From JASLMY01 sp965226475 (GTDB lineage Bacteria; Pseudomonadota; Alphaproteobacteria; GCA-2731375): a DNA stretch of 64,000 bases. Position numbers and translations under genes: made by a program. Position 1 is the first letter of the stretch. Every line of letters starts with the position of its first letter. Location: contig CBDDDJ010000005.1 in NCBI GenBank assembly GCA_965226475.1, forward strand, positions 2,232,001-2,296,000, written 5' to 3'. Shown piece by piece: positions 34,416 to 43,625 of this stretch. Under the pieces are notes generated by a model. That model had not been told where the DNA came from. It ran no database searches and saw nothing but the letters and a program-made list of their open reading frames with translations.

Positions 34416-34973
34416 CTAAATCCGCTCGGAAAGCCAGATGGCGAGGCAGGTGCCGGCCTTGACGGCGTGGGTGAGGGGACGGTGGCCCGCTGCCTCGCGG
34501 GCGCCCTCGGCGATCGCGGTGTCGCGATGGCCCTGTTCGTCGGCGCGGAAGGCTTCGATCGTGCGGCGAAGTTCCGGCTCGCGCTTCCCGAGCCGCTCGG
34601 CCTGGCGGCGGTAGTGTTCGTCGATCACCTCCTCGACCGCCTCCGTGCAGGCCATGGCATGGCGCAGGCCCATGAGTGCGGTGCCGGCGCCGAGCGCGAA
34701 ACCCGCCAGATGCCAAATCGGCGCCAGGGCCGTCGGCCGGACCCGGCGTGCCAGCACCATCTCGTCGAAGGTCTCGAGGTGCTTGCGTTCGCCATCCGCC
34801 ATTTCGGCAATGACCTCGCCCGCCTTCGTGCCGCCGAGGATCGCCAGTTGCCCGTCGTAGATCCTGGCCGCGCCGAATTCGCCGGCATGGTCGACGCGGA
34901 TCATCCGCTCGACCTCGGCCTCCGGGGCCAGGTCGCCCGGGAGCCGGGCATCGGCTGGACGGCGTTTGTTCAT
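34416..34973 (-). CDS. coq7: 2-polyprenyl-3-methyl-6-methoxy-1,4-benzoquinone monooxygenase (Coq7 family)
   Basis: A 185-residue di-iron hydroxylase of ubiquinone biosynthesis. Two ExxH-type metal motifs (RIYDGQLAILGGT...DGERKHLETFDEMV and EAFRADEQGHRDTAI) and the central glutamate in TEAVEEVIDEHYRRQ make the four-helix di-iron centre. Overlaps dsbB by 4 bases (ATGA), so the genes are coupled. Confidence 0.93.
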   Translation of the reverse strand: MNKRRPADARLPGDLAPEAEVERMIRVDHAGEFGAARIYDGQLAILGGTKAGEVIAEMADGERKHLETFDEMVLARRVRPTALAPIWHLAGFALGAGTALMGLRHAMACTEAVEEVIDEHYRRQAERLGKREPELRRTIEAFRADEQGHRDTAIAEGAREAAGHRPLTHAVKAGTCLAIWLSERI

Positions 34974-35476
34974 GGTGTCCGTCTCGCGCGCAGTTGCGGG
35001 CCCGCGAGCAGGAGCGCCAAGCCCGCCATCGCGGCCGAAAACAGGAAATTATAGCCCGCCATCGAAATCCCGAACAGCGACCAGGCCACCTCGTCGCAGC
35101 GCACCAGCTGGGCGGCCATGATCTGCGCCTCCAGCTCCTTCAGCGTCTTGGCCCCGCCAATTTGCGCGGTGCAGGCCTCGATGCCCTGCCACCAGCCCTG
35201 CTCGACGCCGACATGATAGGCGGCGATCACGGCGCCGATGGCGAGCGCGACGCCGGCGAGCGCCAGCAGTGCCGCCCGCGCGCGCGGGCCCGAGATCGCG
35301 ATCGCCAGAAGCGCCAGCGCGATCACTACGCCGTGCGGCCAACGTTGATAGATACAAAGCACGCAGGGATGCAGATCGAAGCCATATTGCCCGAGGAAGG
35401 CGCCGCCCAAGGCCAGGACGCTTCCCGCCAGCAGCAGCCAGGCACCGGTCTTCGCACTCGGGAGGGACATCTTCAT
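34970..35476 (-). CDS. dsbB: Disulfide bond formation protein B
   Basis: A 168-residue inner-membrane protein with four hydrophobic helices that reoxidises DsbA and passes electrons to quinone. First redox pair Cys38-Cys41 (HPCVLCIYQRWPH); the second pair in the other periplasmic loop is Cys102 and Cys127 (EACTAQ, VRCDEVAW). Start ATG 35476 overlaps the yqaA stop region. Placement beside coq7 links it to quinone function only by position. Confidence 0.92.
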   Translation of the reverse strand: MKMSLPSAKTGAWLLLAGSVLALGGAFLGQYGFDLHPCVLCIYQRWPHGVVIALALLAIAISGPRARAALLALAGVALAIGAVIAAYHVGVEQGWWQGIEACTAQIGGAKTLKELEAQIMAAQLVRCDEVAWSLFGISMAGYNFLFSAAMAGLALLLAGPQLRARRTP

Positions 35477-35516
35477 GCTCCCGATATAGGGCGCTTCGGC
35501 GTCCGGCGAAAGCCAC

Positions 35517-36099
35517 TCAGAGGACCCATTTCAGCGCCGCGAAGCCGCCGATCAGCAGCACCACCAGGACGATGAACACCAGACCCAGGCGCTTCTCGAT
35601 GAAGTCGCGGATCGGCGGACCGAACCACCACAGCAGGCCGGCGGCGAGGAAGAAGCGCAAGCCGCGCGCCAGGATCGAGGCGATGACGAAGGTCGGCAAC
35701 GACAGCCCCACGACGCCGCTGGTGATGGTGATGACCTTGTAGGGAATAGGGCGTCACGCCGGCAACGAAGACCGCCCAGGCGCCATAATCGGTGTAGAGC
35801 CCCTTGAACTCGTCGAACGCGTCGCCGTAGCCGTAGAGATCGAGAAGCGGCTTGGCGGCGACTTCGAACAGCGCCCAGCCGATGTAATAGCCGGCGAGCC
35901 CGCCGACGACGGAGGTGACGGTGCAGAGCCCCGCCAGCCACCAAGCCCGGGTCCGGTCGGCCAGCACCATCGGGATCAACAGCAAATCCGGCGGGATCGG
36001 AAAGATCGAGCTTTCGATGAAGCTGATCGCGGCCAGCGCCCAGCTCGCCCGGCGATGCCCGGCGAGCCACAGCGTCCAATCGTAAATCGGTCGGATCAT
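35517..36099 (-). pseudogene. YqaA/DedA-family membrane protein, frameshifted
   Basis: The N-terminal part (GHRRASWALAAISFIESSIFPIPPDLLLIPMVLADR...GYYIGWALFEV) is a clear SNARE-associated/DedA-type membrane protein. At about 35750 one extra base turns the conserved TPIPYKVITITSGVVGLSLP into a nonsense tail; the other frame contains GLSLPTFVIASILARGLRFFLAAGLLWWFGPPIRDFIEKRL and the proper stop at 35517. Total 583 bases = 3n+1. An otherwise intact conserved gene, so a consensus error is plausible. Confidence 0.85.
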
Positions 36100-36126
36100 C
36101 GTCGGCCCGAGGCCGGGCGGCGAGTT

Positions 36127-36918
36127 CTAGTGGACGTCGGCCCAAACCTTGCGCTTCACCGCGTACATCAGCACCGCGAAGATCACCAGGAAGATGATCA
36201 CCTTGGTGCCCATCTGGCGGCGCTCGACCAGGGTCGGCTCCGCGACCCAGGCGAGGAAGCTGGTGACGTCGCTCGCCATCTGGTCGACGGTCGCCTTGGT
36301 GCCGTCGGCGTATTCGACCAAATCTTCGTCCAAGGGCGCGACCATGGCGATCTGTCCGCAGCCCGGTGTGCCAAGTTCGCACGCCGCCGGGAAATAGGGA
36401 TTGTAGTTCATCCCCTCCATGAGCTTCACATCGGCCGGCGCGTCGACATAGCCGGTCAGCAGCGAAAAGAGATAGTGTTCGTGCCCCTTGCGGGCCTTGA
36501 CCATCAGCGACAGGTCCGGCGGATAGGCGCCGCCGTTGGCCGCCCGCGCGGCTTCCTCGTTGGGGAAGGCGAGCGGCAAGCGGTCCTTGGGCTTGCCCGG
36601 ACGCTCGAACATGTCGCCGTCCCCGTTCGGGCCGTCCATGACCTCAGCTTCCGCCGCGATGGCCTTCATCTGGGCTTCGCTCAGGCCGATCTCCGTGAGA
36701 TTCCGGAAATGGAGATACCGGACCGAATGGCAGGCGGCGCAGACCTCGCGGTAGACCTGGAGGCCCCGCTGCACGGCGGCGAAGTCGAAGCTGCCGAAGG
36801 GGTTCATGTGCGCCAGGTTGGCCTTCTTCAGCTCCGCCGCATCGCCCGCGGCCTGGGCCGAGGTGGCACTCGCGAACGCGATGGCGAGGGCCGCGAGGAT
36901 GCTTGCGAACCGGCCCAT
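36127..36918 (-). CDS. petC: Cytochrome c1 (bc1 complex)
   Basis: A 263-residue membrane-anchored cytochrome: signal peptide (ILAALAIAFASATSAQA), heme c motif C60AACH64, the axial Met region MEGMNYNPYFP, and a C-terminal anchor helix (TKVIIFLVIFAVLMYAVKRKVW). It passes electrons from the Rieske protein to soluble cytochrome c. ATG 36918 overlaps the petB stop (TGATG). Last gene of petABC. Confidence 0.95.
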   Translation of the reverse strand: MGRFASILAALAIAFASATSAQAAGDAAELKKANLAHMNPFGSFDFAAVQRGLQVYREVCAACHSVRYLHFRNLTEIGLSEAQMKAIAAEAEVMDGPNGDGDMFERPGKPKDRLPLAFPNEEAARAANGGAYPPDLSLMVKARKGHEHYLFSLLTGYVDAPADVKLMEGMNYNPYFPAACELGTPGCGQIAMVAPLDEDLVEYADGTKATVDQMASDVTSFLAWVAEPTLVERRQMGTKVIIFLVIFAVLMYAVKRKVWADVH

Positions 36919-38168
36919 CACGACGCCCCCGCTTCGCTGGTGGTACCGTCGCCGGTGCCGGACTTCGCCAGCACCGATTCGGCGATGCCGGCGGGCAGCG
37001 GCCTCGGACGCTCGAACCAGCCGATGATCGGCAGCGCCGCGAAGAACAGGAAGTAGATGGCGGTGAAGATCCGTCCGATCCACAGCCAGATGCCTTCCGG
37101 CGGGTTGGCCCCGACCACGCCCAGCACGATGCAGGTGACGAAGAAGATCCAGAACATCTGCTTGTAGACCGGCCGGAAGGTGGCCGAGCGGACCCGGCTG
37201 GTATCGAGCCAGGGCAGGATGAAGAGGACCATGATCGAGGCGCCCATGGCGACCACGCCCAAGAGCTTGTGCGGGATCGCGCGCAGGATCGCGTAAAACG
37301 GCAGGAAGTACCACTCGGGCACGATATGGGTCGGCGTCACCAGCGGGTCGGCCTTGATGTAGTTGTCCACCTCGCCCAGCGCGTTCGGCATGAAGAACAG
37401 GAAGACGGCGAAGACGATGCCGAAGACGGCGAGGCCGAAGACGTCCTTCACCGTGTAGTAGGGGTGGAAGGGAATGGTGTCCTGCGGCCCCTTGACGTCG
37501 AGGCCCGTGGGGTTGTTGGACTTGCGGTGATGCAGCGCCCACAGGTGCACGAAGACCGCGCCGCAGATCACGAAGGGCAGCAGGTAGTGCAGGCTGTAGA
37601 AGCGGTTCAGCGTCGGGTTGTCGACCGAGAAGCCGCCCCAGAGCCAGGTCACGATCTCTTCGCCGATAAAGGGCAGCGCCGAGAACAGGTTGGTGATCAC
37701 CGTGGCGCCCCAGAAGCTCATCTGGCCCCAGGGCAGCACGTAGCCCACGAAGGCCGAGGCCATCATCAACAGCAGGACGATGATGCCCATCCACCAGAGG
37801 ATCTCGCGCGGCGACTTGTAGGAGCCGTAGTAGAGCCCCCGGAAGAGATGGATATAGACCGCGATGAAGAACATCGAGCCGCCGTTGGCATGCATGTAAC
37901 GCATCAGCCAGCCGTAGTTCACGTCGCGCATGATGTGCTCGATCGAATCGAACGCGAGATCGGCGTGCGGCTGGTAGTGCATCGCCAGCACGATCCCGGT
38001 AACCATTTGCACCACCAGCATGATGCCGGCGATGGAGCCGAAGTTGTACCAGTAGTTGAGGTTCTTGGGCGCCGGGTAGTCGATCAGGTGTTCATCGACG
38101 AAGCTGAAGACCGGCAGACGGTAGTCAACCCACTTCACGATCGGGTTGTTGGCGTTGAACAGGGGCAT
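36918..38168 (-). CDS. petB: Cytochrome b (bc1 complex)
   Basis: A 416-residue fused cytochrome b with eight membrane helices. Four heme-b histidines lie in helices II and IV (MHYQPHADLAF region; HANGGSMFFIAVYIHLFRGLYYGSYKSPRE; FYSLHYLLPFVICGAVFVHLWALHH), and the quinol-oxidation motif PEWYF is present. Starts ATG 38168, 14 bases after petA. Confidence 0.97.
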   Translation of the reverse strand: MPLFNANNPIVKWVDYRLPVFSFVDEHLIDYPAPKNLNYWYNFGSIAGIMLVVQMVTGIVLAMHYQPHADLAFDSIEHIMRDVNYGWLMRYMHANGGSMFFIAVYIHLFRGLYYGSYKSPREILWWMGIIVLLLMMASAFVGYVLPWGQMSFWGATVITNLFSALPFIGEEIVTWLWGGFSVDNPTLNRFYSLHYLLPFVICGAVFVHLWALHHRKSNNPTGLDVKGPQDTIPFHPYYTVKDVFGLAVFGIVFAVFLFFMPNALGEVDNYIKADPLVTPTHIVPEWYFLPFYAILRAIPHKLLGVVAMGASIMVLFILPWLDTSRVRSATFRPVYKQMFWIFFVTCIVLGVVGANPPEGIWLWIGRIFTAIYFLFFAALPIIGWFERPRPLPAGIAESVLAKSGTGDGTTSEAGAS

Positions 38169-38182
38169 CAGGCGGCGTCTCC

Positions 38183-38701
38183 CTAGCCGATCGTGATCGT
38201 GGAGCCGTCCTCGCTGAACCGGTAGGTCGGTACTTCGAGGTTCTTGGGCGCCGGTCCGATGCGGATTCGACCGGAGGTGTCGTAGTGCGAGCCGTGGCAG
38301 GGGCAGAACCAGCCGTCGAATTTACCGGCCTGGCCCAGCGGCACGCAGCCGAAGTGCGTGCAGACGCCGATCAGCACGAGCCATTCGTCCTTGCCTTCCT
38401 TAACCCTCTCCTGATCTTTCTGCGGGTCTTTCAGTTCGGAGATATCCACGGCTCGGGCGGCCTCGATCTCCTTCTTGGTGCGCCGCCGGATGAAGACCGG
38501 CTTGCCGCGCCACTTGGGCTTGATCGCCTGTCCGACCTCGAGCGCCGAGACGTCGACCTCGATCGAGGACAGCGCCAGCACGTCCTTGGACGGGTTCATC
38601 TGATGCACGAAAGGCCACATCGCGAGACCGGTGCCGACCGCGCCCATGCCGATGGCGGCGACATAGATGAAATCGCGTCGGGTAACGCCATCATCCGCCA
38701 T
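38183..38701 (-). CDS. petA: Rieske iron-sulfur protein (bc1 complex)
   Basis: A 172-residue Rieske subunit. The N-terminal twin-arginine-type signal/anchor (TRRDFIYVAAIGMGAVGTGLAMWP) is retained as a membrane helix. The [2Fe-2S] ligands are C114-T-H116 (CTHFGC) and C133-P-C135-H136 (CPCHGS), with the disulfide cysteines C119 and C135. First gene of petABC. Confidence 0.96.
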   Translation of the reverse strand: MADDGVTRRDFIYVAAIGMGAVGTGLAMWPFVHQMNPSKDVLALSSIEVDVSALEVGQAIKPKWRGKPVFIRRRTKKEIEAARAVDISELKDPQKDQERVKEGKDEWLVLIGVCTHFGCVPLGQAGKFDGWFCPCHGSHYDTSGRIRIGPAPKNLEVPTYRFSEDGSTITIG

Positions 38702-38865
38702 GATCGAACTCCCCGTATCCTACCCGAGCCATGGGCGGGATTATTTGTCATGATGCCCGGGATTTGTCCACCCGGCCCCCAAACTGCGACACGATGACGC
38801 ACTGAGATTCCGGCCTGCCGGTGGCTCCATGGTGCACCCTCGCGAATTCGAGGGGAAAACGGACC

Positions 38866-39333
38866 ATGCGGCTCGCGCTCTATCAACCCGATATCGCTGG
38901 AAACACGGGCGCGCTGATCCGCCTGGGCGCCTGCCTCGGGGTGCCGCTCGAGGTTATCGAGCCGGCCGGCTTCCCCTTCACCGAGCGCCAGCTGCGGCGC
39001 TCGGCCCTCGACTACGCGCCCTTGGCCGAGGTCCGCCGCCACGGCGACTGGGACGTCTTCCTCGCCTCGGGCGTCGGTCGAATTATTCTGTTGACGACCC
39101 GGGCCGGCGCCTCCTACGTGGATTTTAGCTTTGCCCCGGAAGATGTGCTGCTGCTGGGCCGGGAAAGCGCCGGGGTGCCGGAGCCGGTGCACCGGCGGGC
39201 GGACGCTCGAATCATGGTGCCGATGCGCGCCGATGCGCGCTCCTTGAACGTGGTGGCGGCGGCGGCCATGGTCCTGGGCGAGGCGCTCAGGCAAACGGGC
39301 GGCTTTTCGAGCGTGGAGGGAGCAGGGCGATGA
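38866..39333 (+). CDS. trmL: tRNA (cytidine(34)-2'-O)-methyltransferase TrmL
   Basis: A 155-residue SPOUT methyltransferase that 2'-O-methylates the wobble base of tRNA-Leu isoacceptors. Motifs: N-terminal LALYQPDIAGNTGALIRLGACLG and the knot region LLLGRESAGVPEPVH...MRADARSLNVVAAAAMVLGEALRQ. The start ATG 38866 is judged from the conserved MRLALYQPDIAGN. Divergent from petABC; overlaps hemF by 4 bases. Confidence 0.94.
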   Translation: MRLALYQPDIAGNTGALIRLGACLGVPLEVIEPAGFPFTERQLRRSALDYAPLAEVRRHGDWDVFLASGVGRIILLTTRAGASYVDFSFAPEDVLLLGRESAGVPEPVHRRADARIMVPMRADARSLNVVAAAAMVLGEALRQTGGFSSVEGAGR

Positions 39334-40184
39334 ACGATGGGGAATCACCCCGCCAGAGGGCGGCGCGCGGCTGGTTCCGCGAACTCCGCGATATGGTGGT
39401 GGCGGCGTTCGAGGCGATCGAGCGCGACCATGCCGGCCCCGGCGCGGACGGCATCGAGGCCGGCCGCTTCCAGCGCGAGGCCTGGGAGCGCGGCGGCGGC
39501 GGCGGTGGCGAGATGTCGACGCTCCGGGGCCGCGTCTTCGAGAAGGCCGGCGTCAACATCTCGACCGTGCATGGCACCTTCTCCGAGGACTTCGCCAAGG
39601 AAATCCCCGGTGCCGATGCCGATGCCCATTTCTGGGCGAGCGGCATCAGCCTGGTGATGCATCCCCGCTCCCCCCACGTGCCGCCGGTACACATGAACAC
39701 CCGGCATATCGTTACGACGAAATCCTGGTTCGGCGGCGGCGCCGATCTGAACCCGATTACTCCCGACGCCGACGACACCGCCACCTTCCACGCCGCGCTG
39801 AAGGCGACCTGCGATGCCCACGGCGCCGATTACCACGAACGTTTCTCCAAATGGTGCGACGAATATTTCTGGCTGCCGCACCGCGAAGAGCCGCGCGGCG
39901 TCGGCGGAATTTTCTACGACTATCTCGATAGCGGCGATTGGGATGCCGACTTCGCTTTCACGCGGGCCGTCGGCCGGACCCTGCGCGAGGTCTATCCGGA
40001 AATCGTACGGCGCCACATGGACCGCGCCTGGACGTCCGAAGAGCGCGACCATCAGCGCTTCCGCCGGGGACGCTACGTCGAGTTCAACCTGCTCTACGAT
40101 CGCGGCACCCGTTTCGGCCTGCGGACCGGTGGCAATCCGGAGGCGATTTTGATGTCGCTGCCGCCCGACGTCGCCTGGCCTTGA
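39330..40184 (+). CDS. hemF: Oxygen-dependent coproporphyrinogen III oxidase
   Basis: A 284-residue HemF converting coproporphyrinogen III to protoporphyrinogen IX for heme. Signature regions GVNISTVHGTFSEDFAKEIPGAD, SLVMHPRSPHVPPVHMNTRHIV, WFGGGADLNPI, and RRGRYVEFNLLYDRGTRFGLRTGGNPEAILMSLPPDVAW are all present. ATGA overlap with trmL. Placement beside petABC matches its role in cytochrome assembly. Confidence 0.96.
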   Translation: MNDGESPRQRAARGWFRELRDMVVAAFEAIERDHAGPGADGIEAGRFQREAWERGGGGGGEMSTLRGRVFEKAGVNISTVHGTFSEDFAKEIPGADADAHFWASGISLVMHPRSPHVPPVHMNTRHIVTTKSWFGGGADLNPITPDADDTATFHAALKATCDAHGADYHERFSKWCDEYFWLPHREEPRGVGGIFYDYLDSGDWDADFAFTRAVGRTLREVYPEIVRRHMDRAWTSEERDHQRFRRGRYVEFNLLYDRGTRFGLRTGGNPEAILMSLPPDVAWP

Positions 40185-40250
40185 GGCCATGGGCATGGGG
40201 GGAAATGCGGGCTAGACTCCGCGCGAGCGGAAAGGGAGGAGACACCCGCC

Positions 40251-40805
40251 ATGTGGATGCAACCCGGGCGCTGGGCGCCGTTATTCCTGATTCTCGGCCT
40301 CGTCGTCGGTTGGGGTGGGTCGGCCGGGGCCGCCGCGCTCGGCATCCAGGCCTTCTTCGGCAAGTGGGAGGGGAACGCGGTCTCGGAAAGCCGGATCAGC
40401 GTCAACTTCCAATTGACCGCGCGGGACATCGGCGTCGAGGTCCGCCCCTCGGGCGCGGGCTTCACGCTCACCTGGCGCACGGTGCAGCGCCAGAAGGGCG
40501 ACCCGGGCAATCCGACCGAGGTGCTCCGCCAGACCACGCTGGACTTCCAGCCCGTCCGCGCCGGCATCTGGCGGGCCGGTCCGTCGCGCGACCCCCTGGT
40601 CGACGAAGGCGCTTATGCCTGGGCCTTCATCGATGGCCAGACGCTGGTGGTGAACGTGATGCGGATCGGCGCCGACGGCCGCCCGGAACTGCAGGTCTAC
40701 CGCCGCACGCTCACCGGCGGCTTCATGGCGCTGGAATTCTCCAGAACCATCAATGGCACCACCGTCCGTAACGCCAAGGGCCGCCTGATCAAGATCTCCG
40801 GCTGA
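40251..40805 (+). CDS. Exported hypothetical protein
   Basis: A 184-residue protein with a signal peptide (APLFLILGLVVGWGGSAGAAALG) followed by a single beta-rich domain (AFFGKWEGNAVSESRISVNFQLTARDIGVEVRP...RTLTGGFMALEFSRTINGTTVRNAKGRLIKISG), reminiscent of a lipocalin-like strand pattern with an initial GKWEG. I do not recognise the family. GGGAGGAG precedes the start. It overlaps the cca gene end to end by 17 bases. Confidence 0.7.
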   Translation: MWMQPGRWAPLFLILGLVVGWGGSAGAAALGIQAFFGKWEGNAVSESRISVNFQLTARDIGVEVRPSGAGFTLTWRTVQRQKGDPGNPTEVLRQTTLDFQPVRAGIWRAGPSRDPLVDEGAYAWAFIDGQTLVVNVMRIGADGRPELQVYRRTLTGGFMALEFSRTINGTTVRNAKGRLIKISG

Positions 40806-42006
40806 GCGCGGCCAGCCGCGCCAGGCATTGGCCACGGGCGGGCGCGAAGTCGCGTTCGATCCACCAGTCCTCGATCGACGCCAGCAACTCGCCGACGACG
40901 GGCCCCGCGGGAATGCCGAGGGCGCGAACGTCGCGGCCGGTCAAGGGGAAGGGGGGCGGCGTCGCTTCGCGGGCCAGGCGGACGGCTCGCGATGCGCCGG
41001 CCAGGCGGGCCCGGTCGGCCGCGATTCCAGGACCGAGATGATAGGCGAGGCGGCGGATTTGCCGCCGGCCGGCCCGGGCCGTCGGCGCGTGTTCCGGTGC
41101 CAGTAGGGCCGCCAGACGATCGCGGTCGCGATTGGAGAAGCGGAGCCGCGCCGCGAGTTCCAGGCCCGCCGCCCGGCCCCGCCCGTCCAGCAGGGCGGCC
41201 AGGCGCAGCAGAGGGTCCGGGGGCGTGGGCTCCAGACGGCGCAGGCGGGCGAGCGCGGCGAAATCGAGCGGGCCCGGCACCACCTCCGCCAGCACGCCGA
41301 GCCGCAGCATGGTCTTGAGCGTCGGTGCCGGACGGGGCGCCGCCAACAGCTTCAGAAGTTCGGCTCGGATCCGCTCGCCCGACAAGTCGCCAAGCGTGCC
41401 GGCGGCCCGCGCGCAAGCCGCTTGCGCCGCCCGATCGGCGCGGCCCCGGCCGTAGCGGGCGTGGAAGCGGAAATAGCGCAAGACCCGCAGGCGGTCCTCG
41501 GCGATTCGCCGCTCGGCGTCTCCGACGAAGCGGATGCGTCCGGCCGCGAGATCGTCGATCCCGCCGAACCAGTCGAAGACCCGGCCTCGCGCATCGGCAT
41601 AGAGCGCGTTCATGGTGAAGTCGCGCCGGGCGGCATCGGCCCGCCATTCCTCCGTGTAGGCGATGCGGGCGTGGCGGCCATAAGTCTCCACGTCGATGCG
41701 CAAGGTCGTCACCTCGAAGGGTCTCCGCCGGTTGACCGCCGTCACCGTGCCGTGTTTCAGGCCGGTCGCCACGACCTTGATGCCGGCCGCCTCCAGCAGG
41801 CGGATGTTGGCCTCGGGCCGGGCCGTGGTGGCGATGTCGATATCGTCGACCGGCCGCCCGGCGAGAGTGTCGCGGACGCAGCCGCCCACGAAGCGGACGA
41901 CGGCGCCCTCGGCCTGGAGCGCCGCCATGACCTCGCGCGTCGCCCGAGTCCCCATCCAGGCGGGCGGCGCGATCCGTGTCTCGCGCGGGTGCGGCTTGGC
42001 GGTCAT
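40789..42006 (-). CDS. cca: CCA tRNA nucleotidyltransferase / poly(A) polymerase-family protein
   Basis: A 405-residue class II nucleotidyltransferase. The catalytic motif FVGGCVRDTLAGRPVDDIDIATTARPE carries the DxD carboxylates; further motifs are RRDFTMNALYADARGRVFDWFGGIDDLAAGRIRFVG and AEDRLRVLRYFRFHARYG. It repairs or adds tRNA CCA ends; here the tRNA-Leu gene encodes CCA, so repair is the likely main use. 7 bases from the small membrane protein gene. Confidence 0.93.
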   Translation of the reverse strand: MTAKPHPRETRIAPPAWMGTRATREVMAALQAEGAVVRFVGGCVRDTLAGRPVDDIDIATTARPEANIRLLEAAGIKVVATGLKHGTVTAVNRRRPFEVTTLRIDVETYGRHARIAYTEEWRADAARRDFTMNALYADARGRVFDWFGGIDDLAAGRIRFVGDAERRIAEDRLRVLRYFRFHARYGRGRADRAAQAACARAAGTLGDLSGERIRAELLKLLAAPRPAPTLKTMLRLGVLAEVVPGPLDFAALARLRRLEPTPPDPLLRLAALLDGRGRAAGLELAARLRFSNRDRDRLAALLAPEHAPTARAGRRQIRRLAYHLGPGIAADRARLAGASRAVRLAREATPPPFPLTGRDVRALGIPAGPVVGELLASIEDWWIERDFAPARGQCLARLAALSRRS

Positions 42007-42013
42007 GGGGCCG

Positions 42014-42277
42014 CTACTCGAACCGGCCGGGGACGATCTCCCCCTTCTCGTTGGCGTGAGCCGGCACGTATTTGCTTCCCGGCGGCGCGCTTTCGAAGGC
42101 GCCGAGGAAGAATAGCGCCAGGGCCGACATCACCAGCCCGCTCGCCAACAGGACGAAGATCGGCGTATCGCGCCAGGTCCGTCCCCGGGCCTCGGCCCGG
42201 CCCCGCGCCCGGAGATAGAGCAACCAGATCAGGAGCGGCAGCGCGATCAGCAGCAGGTGAAGGAGAATCCGGCCCAT
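42014..42277 (-). CDS. Small inner-membrane protein (DUF6111-like)
   Basis: An 87-residue protein with two membrane helices (ILLHLLLIALPLLIWLLYLRARGR and TPIFVLLASGLVMSALALFFLGAFE) and the conserved-looking tail GSKYVPAHANEKGEIVPGRFE. It lies between cca and the CoA pyrophosphatase gene, the position of the DUF6111 family in many alphaproteobacteria; family name is from context and pattern. Confidence 0.75.
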   Translation of the reverse strand: MGRILLHLLLIALPLLIWLLYLRARGRAEARGRTWRDTPIFVLLASGLVMSALALFFLGAFESAPPGSKYVPAHANEKGEIVPGRFE

Positions 42278-42289
42278 CTCGCCATCGCC

Positions 42290-42919
42290 TCAAAGCAGGT
42301 CGTGGGTCCGGCGGTAGAGATTCATCAACATCCCCGCCGTGGCGCCCCAGATGTAGAACTCGCCGTAGGGCATGGCGAAATAGCGCCGCTCCCGCCCGTT
42401 GTGGACGCGCTGGTGGCGCTGGTGGTTCGCCGGATCGAAGATGAACTCGAGCGGCACCTCGAAAGCCTCCGCCACCTCGAAGGCATCGAGCTTCAGGGTG
42501 AAGCCGGAGCGCACGAAGCCGACCACGGGCGTGATATGGAAGCCGGTGCCGGTCTCGTAGCCGTCGAGATAGCCGGCGACCTCGACATAGTCGCGGCGGA
42601 GGCCGATCTCCTCCTCGGTTTCGCGCAACGCCGTGTCGACCGGACCCCGGTCATGCTCCTCGACCCGCCCGCCGGGGAAACTCACCTGCCCCGCGTGGTG
42701 ATTCAGATGGTTGGTCCGCTGGGTCAGCAACACGGTCAGGCCGCCCTCGCGCTCGACCAGCGGGACCAGGACTGCGGCGGGGCGCAGCACGCTCGCCTCG
42801 TCGCGCCAGTCCCAGATCTCGGCGTTCAGGTCGCGGTCGCCGGTCGTCGCCTGCTGGGTCGGGGCATGGGCCAGGACGCGACTCTCGATCCGCCGCCTGG
42901 CCATCGAATCACTCACCAC
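42290..42919 (-). CDS. CoA pyrophosphatase (Nudix hydrolase)
   Basis: A 209-residue Nudix enzyme. It carries the UPF0035 signature LLTQRTNHLNHHAGQVSFPGGRVE and the Nudix box GGRVEEHDRGPVDTALRETEEEIGL with its metal-binding glutamates. It hydrolyses CoA and oxidised CoA to phosphopantetheine. The start at 42919 is close to the DUF1285 stop (42923). Part of the DUF1285-nudix-DUF6111-cca unit. Confidence 0.92.
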   Translation of the reverse strand: MVSDSMARRRIESRVLAHAPTQQATTGDRDLNAEIWDWRDEASVLRPAAVLVPLVEREGGLTVLLTQRTNHLNHHAGQVSFPGGRVEEHDRGPVDTALRETEEEIGLRRDYVEVAGYLDGYETGTGFHITPVVGFVRSGFTLKLDAFEVAEAFEVPLEFIFDPANHQRHQRVHNGRERRYFAMPYGEFYIWGATAGMLMNLYRRTHDLL

Positions 42920-42922
42920 GGG

Positions 42923-43537
42923 CTAGTCGTCCTCCAACTCGGCCATCGGCGCCAAGGGGAAGAAGACGCCGGCGCTCCAGACGCCGAGGTACGGTTCGCC
43001 CGCGACCTCGGCCTCGACCCCGAGTTCGACCAGATCGTAGAACACCGCGCGCGCGATCAGCGCCTCCAAGCGGTCGCGGACGTGAACATAGGGCGCCGGC
43101 TGGTCCCCGGCTCCGGTCCGCTCGATCCGGATGGAGTGGTCGGGGCCCGCCATCACCTCGTCGCCGACGTTCGTGCGGAAGACCAGGATCTGCTCCTCGC
43201 CGGTGTCGTGCACCGTCATCTCGACCGCGACGAAGGGAGCATCGTCGACCTGGATCGCCAGTTTCTCGACCGGCGTCACCAAATAGTGAACCCCGTCGGC
43301 GTCTTGGCGAAGGATGGTCGAGAAGAGCCGCACCATGCGCTGGCGGTTGATGGGCCGGCCCTCGTGGTACCAAGTGCCGTCGCGGGCGATCCGCATCTCG
43401 ATTTCGCCACAATTGTCGGGATTCCATAGGCCGACCGGCGGCAGCTCGGCGGCTTCGATCCGGCGGGCGATGGCGTCTGGATCGGGCGTGGTGGAATTGC
43501 GCGGCGTGGCGTTCACGAATGGACCTTCGAGGCTCAT
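42923..43537 (-). CDS. DUF1285-domain protein
   Basis: A 204-residue protein that is one DUF1285 domain: GEIEMRIARDGTWYHEGRPINRQRMVRLFSTILRQDADG...YLVTPVEKLAIQVDDAPFVAVEM. The biochemical role is unknown. It heads the unit with the CoA pyrophosphatase and is divergent from moxR with 88 bases between them. Confidence 0.9.
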   Translation of the reverse strand: MSLEGPFVNATPRNSTTPDPDAIARRIEAAELPPVGLWNPDNCGEIEMRIARDGTWYHEGRPINRQRMVRLFSTILRQDADGVHYLVTPVEKLAIQVDDAPFVAVEMTVHDTGEEQILVFRTNVGDEVMAGPDHSIRIERTGAGDQPAPYVHVRDRLEALIARAVFYDLVELGVEAEVAGEPYLGVWSAGVFFPLAPMAELEDD

Positions 43538-43625
43538 GAATTCTGGTCACCGGCTCGCTGAGACGATACCCTCGCCGGGCGCTCGTCGCGCGCGCCTGAT
43601 GGAAATATAGACTATCATCGCGCCC